Assembly (NCBI GenBank): GCA_947184155.2
Contig: CAMXCT020002079.1
Location: 493,004-557,003 of the forward strand
From: Cladocopium goreaui
Taxonomy: Eukaryota > Sar > Dinophyceae > Suessiales > Symbiodiniaceae
DNA length: 64,000 nucleotides
Direction: 5' to 3'
The notes under the pieces are model-generated. The model was not told where the DNA came from. It worked only from the letters and a program-made list of their open reading frames with translations, and searched no databases. Every line of letters starts with the position of its first letter. The first letter of the stretch is position 1. Of this stretch, positions 55,601 through 64,000 are shown piece after piece. The position numbers and the translations under genes are program-made.

Positions 55601-58293
55601 ACAGGATTGTACAGGTGTATATATAAATCTATATGATAGAGGTATACTTACATGATATGGATGTAATACAATTAGATGTGTAGATACATTGATGGACGGA
55701 CGGATGGATGGATGATGATGTATGGATAGATATGCCCATCCCCCTGCAACCTGTTGCTCCAACAAGACACCTTTTGTTTCCCCATGATACAGTGATGCGC
55801 AGTACCTCAGGGTTTCTTGCTGATTTCGGAAGGACAAATTGCAATGTGTAAGTTGCAAATAGTATATAACACACACACACATATATATATATATAATATC
55901 CAATGCAAATACCCAGAATGGATATGGACGCCATGATATGGGCAATCCATGGAGAACAGTTGGTTCAATTCGCTCATAGTTGCTCTCTATCGCCTCCATC
56001 CACATAAAGCAAGTTTGACCACAACAATGATGAAGTCAATGTACATATGATATATTCTGAGATCTTGGAAAGGTCACCACTCACCAGCTTTAAAGGGTAT
56101 TGCATCAGATGTCACACTCCCGATCTTTGAGGCTGGTGATTTATGCCACTATTGCCACCAGTGGTCACTGGGCCGTTTGAGGGCTCGCTGTCGAAAGTGA
56201 AAGGATGGCTTGTAATGTCAACCTCCGGATGAAAGCTAACCCCTAGGCTATCATAATCCTAGGCTTTTTAACTTGGTGGTAATGTCCTGTAAACTAACAT
56301 AGATGTGGAGAACCCACTATTTGTAGATCTTTATCCTTGGGAGATCATGGGTTTTCCACTACCATTTTTTTTTCATAGCAGATCAAATCATTCTCTGGGG
56401 GGGCTACTGTACCCCCGATATCAGCCCTGGGGTCCATTAATCTGGTTTGACATTGCCGACTCTGGACCGCTCATGATTGCTCGCGAGTCGCACAGGGAGG
56501 GTCCTCCCAGATACATAAGTTGGTTTAGAACTGAGCCAACTAGGATTTATGGCGGATCTATCGCTATAGTTAGATGGGGTTAAAAACCAACTTACAACTG
56601 GGAAGGGCATTTTTTGTATTTTGTGACGATTCTGTTGTATTCATCCGTTTTATTCGTCAAGATTTGACACACCTTGCCGTGTTTCCATGCCCTGATCCGA
56701 GACTATTTGTCATTTGGCATTGGAACGCAGCAGGACTTCATCCGGAACTATCCCGCAGAGGCCGAACGAAAATGGCCGGAGATGATTTGTGCAGCTGGTG
56801 ATGCATGCCTAGATAGGAATTGCTACGTCATTTTGATAATATATATATATATATGTGTGTGTGTGTTAATGTATATATATTTATATAAATGTGTGTGTGT
56901 GCGTGAATTTGTTGGTTGATTAATTGACTAAAAAAATTGACTGATTTATCTATGCATTCATTCATTTATTTATAGATGTGTGTTCAGTTTTACTTTCTAC
57001 CAAGGGTTGGCGCATTCCGCTTGATAAAATACTGACTAAAGGTTTTTGGAGATGTTTCATTCCGATGGCTGGCTCATTCCAATATAGTCTCCCATTGCAT
57101 CCCCAATGTACGAGATACTAAGGTAAACCTGATTTCCAGTTCCCTTTGACATTCTTCAGTCATCCCAGGGTTCCCTGTAGGGTTTTCGGTTGGCTGTGTC
57201 ACACATCATGTGGTGGAGCTTCATTAGGGATATGGTGCATGAAAAACGTGTTGCTTCACTACCTCCTGTCTTCTCTCATACCCGTGTACACTGGCATCAG
57301 CCCATCAACAACAGCCTTCCATTCAGAGCCTGTTAGGATGAGGTTGCTCTGCCATAGCGTGTCTGAAAATATGGCACCCAAAATTTGACGATTTATCATT
57401 ATTGACTCCATCAAACAAAGCTACAGATTGGATCAGATTGGTAGGTATACCATGGTATACCACATTTTCAGTCACACCCCAATAATCTTACATCCCCAGT
57501 ACATCCCCGTATCCCCATATTTCTTGCCTAATTTTCCAATGAAATCACATTTTTCAGACGCTGGTCCATGGTTGTGCTGACCAGGACCGGTGGATGCTGC
57601 TTGGCAAGCAGACAGCAATGGGCGCGCAGTTCCAAAAAAAGCGCGATATGACGGAGAAACGCAACCAACATCAACTATATAATCTATACAATCCTATACC
57701 ATTTTTTTTGGGGGGGGGATGGTATTAGAACTGTTGATTGTTCTTGGCCATCGGCATGCTCCTTCCGTTGTATGAAAGGCGGGATTGCGTAAAGAATCTG
57801 TGGATGTAGCAGATACTCGTAGGACCTACCATACCCGTTCCATACCCATCACTGGCAACATCTGGCAACCACTTGTTATATACTATTTATGCACTGTAAA
57901 ATTAATTACTATGCAATTTCTATAGATTGATTTCATCACAATTTCTGCAGATATTCGGTCTTTCCATTGATTTCATCACAGAATTTCTTCCCCTTGGCTG
58001 GACCCCAGGCTGGTGGTGCGCTGTGTCTATTCGGTGCCCATCATCTTTGGGGTTCCCATGAACTTAGCACCGGCGGCAGCCTCCATGCAGGTCCCGAACC
58101 TTGGAAGACCTTGGATGGCTAGTGGAAAATCCTCTCTGGATTTTGCTACACAAATATAAATGGAAGAGAGAGAGAGAGAGAGATATACCCTCTGGTAATT
58201 TAACATAGCTATGGAAAATCACCATTTTTAATGGGTAAATCCACTATAAATGGCCATTTTCAATAGCTATGTTAGTTTACCAGAGGGTATATA

Positions 58294-58327
<34 letters not shown>

Positions 58328-61300
58328 AACATTTTCGAATAACCATAACCAGCAAAAGATTATGATTGTCGTGGGCTATCAAAGGTTGACCATGATTCAT
58401 AGTCCATGATATAACCAAATGATCCACTATAGATCAATCTCCAAATCCATAGAAAACCGGTTGTTATTTCCAAACTGTAGATCAATCTCCACAAGAAATC
58501 CTAGTTGGTCTAGCTATAAGCCAACTTACCGGACCCCGTTTGAGGGTCCGTTCCTGTAAGATTGCGCTTCATTCGGATATTTTGGATGATAAAACCGACG
58601 AACTCGGCACTGACCGCATCAGGCTTTGACCGGTCATTTGATGGAAAAGTTCTCGAGTTTCCGTCGTCAACGCAGCGACCCCTCCAACCCCTCCGCAGAA
58701 TCCGTGCAGTCTTGCTGCCAGCGCGTGTGCATCGTCAGTGGCATGGCCAAGATAGTCGCAGCGGGGCAGTAGACCCGGGGGGGAACATTGACTGAGCATC
58801 GAAGAGGGCATAGGACATAGGAGATGTATATATATATAATTATATATATATATATCTGGAAATAGGAACACCACTACATTGTACCTATTGCATGTACCTA
58901 TTGCAGCAGGCCCTGGCACGCTGTTCATAGTCCAAGAGTTGGATATGTTGGTTTGCCACTCGGTAACTGGGGGTATATCAGCCTTCCCCCAAGCACATTT
59001 CTTCCAAGCATAGGGAGGTAGTTCTTCGTGGATACCCCAGAAGTATAGAATTGAAGTGATGCAGAACACGCAGAGATGTGGCTGGTAAACCTGTTTCAGT
59101 CTGTTCCAAAAAAAACCTAGAAACTAAGTGGGTTGTACCCTCTGGTAATTTAACGTAACTATGGAAAATCACCATTTTTCATGGGAAATTTCACTATAAA
59201 TGCTGATTTTCCATAGTTACGTTAAATTACCAGAGGGTATTATTTTTGTGTACTGGTTCAAATCCGTTGCTATTAGGTACATTGTTCTGGCTCTTCAGGA
59301 GTTCCTCAACTAACCCCGGTCACTGTGGATTTCATTTCAAGGTGTCCCACAAAGATTGGCTGATGATGAATCATCCCTTCATTTGACCCATGGAACCTTG
59401 TTTTGCCTCAAGACTTTTTCAGGTAGCTTGATTAATTTAGAGGAATAAACCCTAAACCCCATTGAATGACCAATTTATATAGAGAAGCGATGTTGAAGAC
59501 TGGAAATAAATGCCACATGATCAACCAGGGAACATTTCACTCAAAAGAAGCATCATTGCCACACTCCAGCCATGGCGATAGTAAAAGTGCAAACGCAGGT
59601 TTCCAAATAGAATATACTCGTGACAGGCCCATCATGTGACATATCATCCCTTCATAACTTCCCCATAGAAATAAGCATTGAAGCACAAAAGATAGCTGGA
59701 AGAATTCCTGGCTGGGGCCCAGCTTACCAAGTCCAAGAGTTGGGAAAGTTCTGGAAACCACAAGGAAGGACATCATTGAAAGCTCCACTATAAAAATGAC
59801 GTGTTCTTATACAGGTTTAATACATATTCTGAAATCCGAGAGTTGCAGGTTCCCATGTGGATAGCCGACATGGCAAGACATGGCAATGGAAGATCCGGCG
59901 TCGACGATTTTCCCATTTACATGGCAATGGAAAATCTACCATTTATAGATGATTTACCATCTGGTTATTTTACATAGCCATGGAAAATCACCATTTTTAA
60001 TAGGTAAACCATCTATAAATGGGCCATTTTCCATGGCTATGTTAAATAACCAGAGGGTATAGATGATTTAATTATATTGATTTATCCCATTAAGTCCTCC
60101 ATTTAGGCCACGGGGATTTTCCAGCCATGTTTGATTCCCAGGACATGCCCAGTTTTTTTTTTTGTGAAATCCTGATGATTCACCCATATTCATCGTCTAA
60201 ACGCCTATGAATTCCCATGAAATCATGGGATAAAGATTGATAAAGATTACCCTCTGGTAATTTAACGTAGCTATGGAAAATCACCTTTTTTCATGGGAAA
60301 ACTCACTATAAATGGTCATTTTCAATAGCTATGTTAAATTACCAGAGGGTAAAAGATTCTCAATGTTGGTGGTTTTCCAGGTTTTGTATGGTTTTGTTCC
60401 ATTTTTGTTTCTCCAGGTTTTCTCTCCCCCCCTTTTTTGTAAAACGGGTTTTTCTCCAGGTTTTGTGTTGGTCTTTTGTGCCGCGGTGTCCATCTACTGC
60501 GACGCCTTCGCGGATGTCATCGGACTCTTTGGCGCCTGCTTTGGAACGCTGATCTGCCTCATTTGGCCACTGAGGATGCTGTTGGGCTGGGGAATCTGGA
60601 TCTGGGAAAAGCATATCAACATGTTTTACCCTCTGGTACATAAACATAGACCCTGAAAATAGCCCATTTTATTAATGGAAACTAATCTTCCAACCCCTAT
60701 CTGGCAGGGTCTATGTTAATTTACTGGAGGGTAACCATCAATAAATGGGGGATTTAATGGGGATTGAATGGAGGTTTAGGATTTTCTGGGATTTACCCTT
60801 TGGTGATTCAACCGGTTTGCTATGGAAAAATCACTCGTTTTACGAAGATCATCATACAACATCTATATAGCAGGCCATTTTCCATAGCTATGTTAAACAA
60901 GCAGAAAACCCTTGTTGATTGATGATCGTATGGGGTTATACTATCCAATATATTATATATTGGGGATTGTCATAATCCATTAAAGGAATCCCTGAATCCC
61001 TAGTAACAAGGAAGTCTAAAGGAACGACATCGGATTTTGAACCTGGCCCATGTTTGGGAATATCTTATATGTGCGATGAATGGACCAAGGAATAGGAGCA
61101 ACGGAAAATTGGGGAGTCGGGGACACCCAATTCATGGCACTTATGTCATAGGGAAACTATAGGAAACTAATGATCAACCCTCAAGTTTGGGGCATCCCGT
61201 TTTGACAGAGACACGAATGATCATGGGAATCATTTGTTTCTTAAGCGAAATTAATGGGGTCAACCCAACAAGAAACGCCGCACTCATCCAAATTTTGGAT

Positions 61301-61428
61301 CCTTTATTCAGACTTGTCTATACCACCCCATTTCTGGTAATTTTGGGGATGGTTTATTATTGACCGTGCCACATCTGCATGTATAATTGACATTTTCCCT
61401 CATATGGAGCTATATATTTGTATGTAGG

Positions 61429-61460
<32 letters not shown>

Positions 61461-62050
61461 TTATGTAAATTATTCATTGATTGTTTTATTTATCGATTGC
61501 CTTGTGTTTTCTTTGTGCGGTATGGCTTTGACTTTGGATCTATCATTCACTTTTTTGGAAGGTATGATGGATTAGATGTGGAGAGGTGCTGATGATACAT
61601 TTTTGGGAGTTGCAGGTTCTGGCACGTTTTGGACTGCTGCATTGTGGAAGATGAGGGGCTACCCACGGGGAAAACTAACATAAGTATCGAACATCATTAA
61701 TTTTTAGGTATATATATATAATTAAACTACGGGCCATTTTCAATAGCTATGTTAGTTTGCCAAAGGGCACATGCAACAAGTTTTTTTTTTGTTTCATCTT
61801 CCGGGTTCGGCATTTTTCTCTCAGAATTCGATCAACATGGAGACAAACAGCACCGGTGGTCAGGATCTACTTGAAAGTCATGAAGGCTTTACATACAAAA
61901 GTGCTAGCCACGGTGATTTCAGTGGCACTCTACTCCGCTGCGTTCTTGGGCATGGCTGCCTTCATTGAACAGCATCATGGCTGCCAGAATAGGGTGAGAA
62001 CAAAGGACTTCCAAGAGGCCCCAACTTTGGGTCGGGCGCATAGGTTTTGA
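46307..62050 (+). CDS. Amino-acid transporter, AAAP/SLC38-type, split gene
   Basis: Membrane protein of the amino acid/auxin permease family, which moves amino acids with H+ or Na+ across membranes. Exons seen: 46307-46369, 46460-46530, 49755-49858, 49927-50092, 52066-52150, 52985-53133, about 53782-53865, 56702-56797, 58009-58090, 58623-58737, 60460-60622, 61825-62050. In order these give TM1 VASAMGAGCLSLPHMF, TM2, SRSFAELV, LYGMAAVLIYMMLIGDF, VVFPLSIP, ALRYISFLSISAIVFL, SFAMALFSFNAHTN, DYLSFG...IRNYP, VPIIFGVPMNLAP, DVIGLFGACFG and a last TM. Each is a known landmark of the family in the right order. Phases agree at the tested junctions except around 53.9-58.0 kb, where one or more exons are missing from my model. 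The 5' end is not settled. Confidence 0.8.
46460..46530 (+). CDS. Transporter exon: TM2
   Basis: Acceptor GAGCTCAG ends at 46459; donor GTGGGG at 46531. Reads KVGLGLGLLLLTCGAVLAAC then FLS. Joining gives HMFSKVGLGLG, as expected between TM1 and TM2. The 90-base intron before it is short. Confidence 0.75.
47241..47880. repeat. CATCTTCTCATCTTCA-type tandem array
   Basis: 640 bases of CATCTTC / TCATCTTCACATCTT units, strongly pyrimidine-biased. All frames are open, which makes a false 228-residue ORF. Confidence 0.9.
47968..48250. repeat. 74-base tandem repeat, almost four copies
   Basis: Unit starts at 47979, 48053, 48127 and 48201 (GCACGAAATGAGGTTCGATC). Exact 74-base spacing, with a few base changes. 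Confidence 0.92.
48250..48640. repeat. 16-base tandem repeat TCTGTGTGTAAAAGCG
   Basis: About 24 units with drift in the last bases (AGCGTC, AGTGTC, AGCTTC), directly following the 74-base array. Confidence 0.9.
49575..49680. repeat. CT/TTTC microsatellite
   Basis: (CT)n, (TTTC)n and (CT)n; it also supplies a long pyrimidine tract some 75 bases before the exon at 49755. Confidence 0.88.
49755..49858 (+). CDS. Transporter exon: rest of TM2 and SYxEL-like loop
   Basis: Acceptor GGCACCGAG; donor GTGCCAC at 49859. Reads AHIFLVILMSCARYTQSRSF then AELVSQLQEENLAT. RSFAELV is the family's R-S-Y-x-E-L-V segment after TM2. Confidence 0.75.
49927..50092 (+). CDS. Transporter exon: TM with LIGDF
   Basis: Acceptor TTTGAAAG; donor GTGGAAAG at 50093. 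Contains VDVVITLYGMAAVLIYMMLI then GDFMSDIAP, the family's G-x-x-x-x-Y-x-x-x-I-G-D helix. The intron before it is only 68 bases. CAGTGGAAAGTCCCTGG is repeated 50 bases later. Confidence 0.75.
50804..50909. mobile_element. TACCCTCTGG element, copy 13 (subfamily B)
   Basis: Left TACCCTCCAGTAAATTAACATAG, right CTATGTTAATTTACCAGAGGGTA. The centre CCTGCCAGATAGGGGTTGGAAG defines subfamily B. Lies in the intron 50093-52065. Confidence 0.88.
51099..51208. mobile_element. TACCCTCTGG element, copy 14 (subfamily A)
   Basis: Left end changed to CCCTCTAGTAAACTAACATATC; right TTTGTTTACCAGAGGGTA. Same intron as copy 13. Confidence 0.8.
52066..52150 (+). CDS. Transporter exon: VVFPLSIP helix
   Basis: Acceptor GGCGCTAG; donor GTCCGG at 52151. 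Reads HRVIMASLLVVFPLSIPSSF. The P-L-S motif precedes the LRYxS helix in this family. Phase 0 in, 1 out, agreeing with both neighbours. Confidence 0.7.
52540..52612. other. Degraded TACCCTCTGG-element right half
   Basis: Ends TTTGATTACCGGAGGGTA after a GATTTTCCCATT centre; the left terminus is gone. Confidence 0.4.
52985..53133 (+). CDS. Transporter exon: LRYISFLS helix
   Basis: Acceptor CCGATGTCAG; donor GTTCGG at 53134. Reads HVTALRYISFLSISAIVFLT then LVVAAKTPGHW. Matches the family's L-x-x-L-R-Y-x-S-x-L-S. Confidence 0.8.
53165..53255. repeat. 12-base tandem repeat CATGGGATATAC
   Basis: Seven or so units CATGGGACATA / CATGGGATATA directly after the preceding exon. Confidence 0.88.
53782..53865 (+). 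CDS. Transporter exon: FSFNAHTN helix
   Basis: Acceptor ATTCATGGCAG; donor near GTAGTT at 53866 (uncertain). Reads VLQSFAMALFSFNAHTNAAP. F-x-F-x-x-H-x-N is a hallmark of SLC38-like members. The exon might begin earlier, at ITSYDSWQ. Confidence 0.7.
53866..56701 (+). other. Transporter region with unplaced exons
   Basis: At least one helix expected between FSFNAHTN and DYLSFG is not placed. A GC-rich island at 54848-54930 (acceptor TTTTCCAG, donor GTACGT) is a fair candidate but does not match phase with the exon before. 54650-54815 is a TTTCCATCATTTTCCATACA repeat. A degraded TACCCTCTGG left end is at 56283-56305. Confidence 0.4.
54650..54815. repeat. CATTTTCCAT-type repeat tract
   Basis: Imperfect 10-base units ATTTTCCATC / CATTTTCCATA. 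Confidence 0.8.
56702..56797 (+). CDS. Transporter exon: DYLSFG...NYP loop
   Basis: Acceptor CTGATCCGAG; donor GTGATG at 56798. Reads YLSFGIGTQQDFIRNYP. The family has G-Y-L-x-F-G ... I-L-x-N-Y-P here. Confidence 0.7.
58009..58090 (+). CDS. Transporter exon: GVPMNLAP helix
   Basis: Acceptor GACCCCAG; donor GTCCCG at 58091. Reads LVVRCVYSVPIIFGVPMNLAP. The proline-asparagine-leucine-proline pattern matches the family's P-L-N-L-x-P. Confidence 0.75.
58161..58185. repeat. GA microsatellite
   Basis: (GA)n directly in front of a TACCCTCTGG element. Confidence 0.85.
58186..58289. mobile_element. TACCCTCTGG element, copy 15 (subfamily A)
   Basis: Both ends perfect, flanked by TATA on both sides, which fits a TA target duplication. 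Lies in the intron 58091-58622. Confidence 0.92.
58290..58328. repeat. AT/TG microsatellite
   Basis: (AT)n then (TG)n, directly after the element. Confidence 0.8.
58623..58737 (+). CDS. Transporter exon: cytosolic loop and start of TM
   Basis: Acceptor CCGCATCAG; donor GTGGCA at 58738. Reads MEKFSSFRRQRSDPSNPSAE then SVQSCCQRVCIV. Basic, serine-rich loop, then hydrophobic start; joins in phase to FVLVFCAAVSIYC in the next exon. Confidence 0.7.
58835..58855. repeat. AT microsatellite
   Basis: (AT)n, short. Confidence 0.7.
59136..59239. mobile_element. TACCCTCTGG element, copy 16 (subfamily A)
   Basis: Left GGTAATTTAACGTAACTATGG, right CCATAGTTACGTTAAATTACC, an almost perfect palindrome over the whole arms. 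In intron 58738-60459. Confidence 0.93.
59955..60059. mobile_element. TACCATCTGG element, copy 17 (subfamily C)
   Basis: Left TACCATCTGGTTATTTTACATAGCC, right GGCTATGTTAAATAACCAGAGGGTA. Very close to copies 7 and 9. Confidence 0.92.
60248..60351. mobile_element. TACCCTCTGG element, copy 18 (subfamily A)
   Basis: Left GGTAATTTAACGTAGC, right GCTATGTTAAATTACC. 108 bases before the next exon. Confidence 0.92.
60460..60622 (+). CDS. Transporter exon: DVIGLFGACFG helices
   Basis: Acceptor GTTTTTCTCCAG; donor ATGTTTTACC, GT at 60623. Reads FVLVFCAAVSIYCDAFADVI then GLFGACFGTLICLIWP. Matches the family's D-V-x-x-L-x-G-A-x-x-G...P. Four bases after the donor a TACCCTCTGG element begins. Confidence 0.82.
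60627..60733. mobile_element. TACCCTCTGG element, copy 19 (subfamily B, inverted)
   Basis: Left TACCCTCTGGTACATAAACATAG, right CTATGTTAATTTACTGGAGGGTA. The subfamily B centre is in the opposite direction to copy 13. Confidence 0.85.
60794..60910. other. Degraded TACCCTCTGG element
   Basis: TACCCTTTGGTGATTC at the left, CATAGCTATGTTAAACAAGCAG at the right; both ends altered. Confidence 0.5.
61427..61457. repeat. GA microsatellite
   Basis: (GA)n of about 14 units. Confidence 0.88.
61660..61770. mobile_element. Degraded TACCCTCTGG element
   Basis: Left CTACCCACGGGGAAAACTAACATAAG, right CAATAGCTATGTTAGTTTGCC then AAAGGGCAC. Inner arms preserved, outer ends mutated, (AT)n inserted in the middle. 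Confidence 0.6.
61825..62050 (+). CDS. Transporter exon: last helix
   Basis: Acceptor TTTTTCTCTCAG; one base completes the codon from the preceding exon. Reads VVRIYLKVMKALHTKVLATV then ISVALYSAAFLGMAAFIEQH. The frame ends in TGA at 62048-62050, but a strong GTGAGA donor near 61993 may cut it earlier. Confidence 0.65.
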
Positions 62051-64000
62051 TGGAAATTACCTTGCTTTAGATGACCTGCTAGTTAAAGTTTAGGTAAGCT
62101 CTCAAATGTAGATGAACTATGAACTAGTGCTGAACTGGTGCTGAACTGGTGGTTTAGTTGTGTGGTTTGGATTCCTAACCGGTGGACATTCCATGGCTGG
62201 GCAGGGTGCCACACCATCGCTGTACTGTACTTGTTTGGTTAGTGTTTCACTTCTGAAAATTGTGGAAAAAATAGTTGGAAGGCCTGGCTAAGTAGCCTCA
62301 ATATGCCTCAATTGAATTCAATTGACTCATCCTTCCAAATATGGATCCCCAATACATCAAGAAGTGAAACACCAACCACACAAGTTGTCATTATGGTTCC
62401 CTCCAATGGGTTTCATTGGAACTAACCAATCATTTATGTGTTGACAAGGGCCAACATCACCTACCCTCCGGTAACCAAACATGGCAATGGAAAATCCACC
62501 ATTTGGAGACGATTTTCACATTTTAACCTCCATGTATATGCGATTTTTCCAGCCAGCCATTGTTGAATACCGTGGGTATAGTCAGTTGTTTTGATCTTTT
62601 TGGCGGCTTCGATCCTTGAGACATGTTCCAGTTGCTGTGCTTACGAACATGCCATGGTCTGCCGTTACAGACGCCAAGCAGGTTGACAGCAGCAGAGCAC
62701 TTCACCCCACAGCATGGGAAGATGATTTGGGAATGACTCGGAATGACATGAGTTTTTTGGATGTTCTCTGGTTGGTTTGGAACATGAAATTGATTTTCCC
62801 ATATATTGGGAATAATAATCCCAAGTGACTTTCATATTTTTCAGAGGGGTAAGTATACCACTAACCAGTTCTTGTTTTTGCCTTGGTCCCTCATTGAATT
62901 CTGTGGTGGTAAAACCGTTGTGTCGGGGAGGACTCCTGGGTCCTGGGGGTGAAAACCGTAGGTTTTGCCGAGTGGTGAGCAATGTCGAGCCCTGACACGG
63001 AGACCGCGCGATGATGCGCGATGCTCGCAATCCACCGCCGGGCTTTGGGATTTCAGATGGTTTGTTGAGTGGAAAGTAGGACCAACAAAAAAACACACCA
63101 TTTCGGGCTGCTGTTTTCAAAGCTGCTTCTTGTCTCAATGTTTTTTTTATTCATCCGTCCTTTACTGATGAAACCAATTGGACTAGTGTAGCATAGTGTA
63201 GCCAAGCCAATTGTAGAGCTACGATTTGGGGATGACTTCAACTGCCAATCCCATCCCCAAAACTCATCTTAAATATCAGTTAACTAGGTAACTTTATTGG
63301 GTTTACCATGCTTTGCCACGATGTTTGCCACGATGATTGGCACTTGGTGGCGGTGGATCTCCGAATTTGACTGGCCCCGGTTGGATGGTCGAAAAAAGGC
63401 CACGGCCACAAAACAGGGGGGACCATAGCTCCTTAAAACGGAAAGTGATGATAAATCCCATTCATAAATCCTTTTTTTTGAATTTGAATACTGATAAATC
63501 AATATAGATTTTATGAATCAGGTTCACTTGTTCACTTTTCGATCCTTTTGGCGGGCTGCTATGATATGTGGTGCTCCATAGTTACCCTTTGGCCCTGGTA
63601 AAAACAGTTAGCTGGAAATTCGCATCGTTTTCGATAGGTGGGTACTGTAATAAAAAAAACGGGCCATGTTACATTACCAGAAGGTAAATTGTTTTTTTTT
63701 GTACTACAGGCTAACTAGGGTTGACGGCAGATATTGGCAGAAATTCAGGTGGGGCTATAGTCCAACCGATGGGCGGTGCCACATTGGAATTCCCACTACC
63801 ATGTCCGCCCAAATAATCTGCAAGTAATGGACACTGGAAATAGCTTATCAATGCTTATCATAGAAAATGCCAGCAAGTACTGAATGTTTTGCTTCTGTCT
63901 CTTTTGCATTCTGCATGATTTCCTCGAGCTGACCCTCTGGTCGCGTCGTACTCGGCAAGCCACTTTGATGCATTGCCGTTGTCTAGCAGGAGAGGAAGCA
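62051..64000. other. Intron-like or intergenic sequence at the right edge
   Basis: Holds degraded TACCCTCTGG ends at 62462-62520 and 63583-63690, one CTGGTTGG repeat, and a weak exon-like piece at 62633-62680 (acceptor TGTTCCAG, donor GTTGAC, VAVLTNMPWSAVTDAKQ). No gene can be named. Confidence 0.4.
62768..62868. mobile_element. CTGGTTGG...CCAG repeat, copy 3
   Basis: Left CTGGTTGGTTTGGAACAT, centre CCCATATATTGGGAATAATAATCCCAAGTGAC, right CATATTTTTCAGAGGGGTAAG then ACTAACCAG. Nearly the same as copy 2 at 25530-25634. Confidence 0.75.

Noticed and set aside
57558-57640. Candidate transporter exon after TTTTTCAG
   Set aside because: In the phase needed to follow the exon at 56702-56797 it meets a stop, and the open frame does not look like this family.
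1-64000. tRNA, rRNA or other structured RNA genes
   Set aside because: I saw no cloverleaf-like or rRNA-like stretch by eye; a covariance-model scan would be needed to exclude them.

Overview
The window is nuclear DNA of a eukaryotic alga, most likely a dinoflagellate. The strongest pointer is a 16-nt exact match to the 3' end of the dinoflagellate spliced leader (GCCATTTTGGCTCAAG), found in both copies of a retrotransposon repeat (37109-37124 and 44198-44213). Other pointers are small exons in long AT-rich introns, abundant microsatellites, and many short inverted-repeat elements carrying GT and AG splice-like dinucleotides near their ends. The spliced-leader sequence is from memory of the published consensus; no search was run.

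Layout. (1) 1-5500: an AT-rich, virus-derived block on the + strand: a divergent family B DNA polymerase-like gene, a superfamily 1 helicase, a GIY-YIG endonuclease with a zinc finger, and a retroviral-type (rve) integrase. Polymerase plus rve integrase is the Maverick/Polinton signature; capsid, ATPase and protease genes are not in view and the block is cut by the window start. Several reading frames are broken at short repeats. A related zinc-finger gene lies at 7182-7562, beyond a more host-like stretch with a possible secreted-protein exon. (2) 7.9-24.4 kb: intron-like sequence full of ~105-bp elements with TACCCTCTGGTAA termini, separating small GC-richer islands that look like exons of one or more unrecognised host genes. 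(3) 24.4-37 kb: mostly non-coding sequence with microsatellites, CAC- and CAA-rich tracts, and a large palindrome (31255-32720) built of mirrored minisatellites, like a foldback element. (4) 37019-44413: a nearly complete tyrosine-recombinase retrotransposon with split direct repeats (A1-ORFs-B1-A2-B2), encoding Gag with zinc knuckles, a C5-cytosine-methyltransferase-like domain, reverse transcriptase/RNase H and a tyrosine recombinase. (5) 46307 to about 62050: a host gene for an amino-acid transporter of the AAAP/SLC38-type family, in at least 12 exons, most of whose reading phases agree across the proposed junctions. Its introns carry satellite arrays and more of the ~105-bp elements. (6) 62.1-64 kb: intron-like or intergenic sequence with degraded elements.

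The viral-type genes would replicate (polymerase, helicase) and insert (integrase) a Polinton-like element. The retrotransposon genes would package (Gag), copy (RT/RNase H) and integrate (recombinase) that element, with a methyltransferase-like domain of unknown role. The short terminal-inverted-repeat elements are non-coding and presumably depend on a transposase encoded elsewhere.
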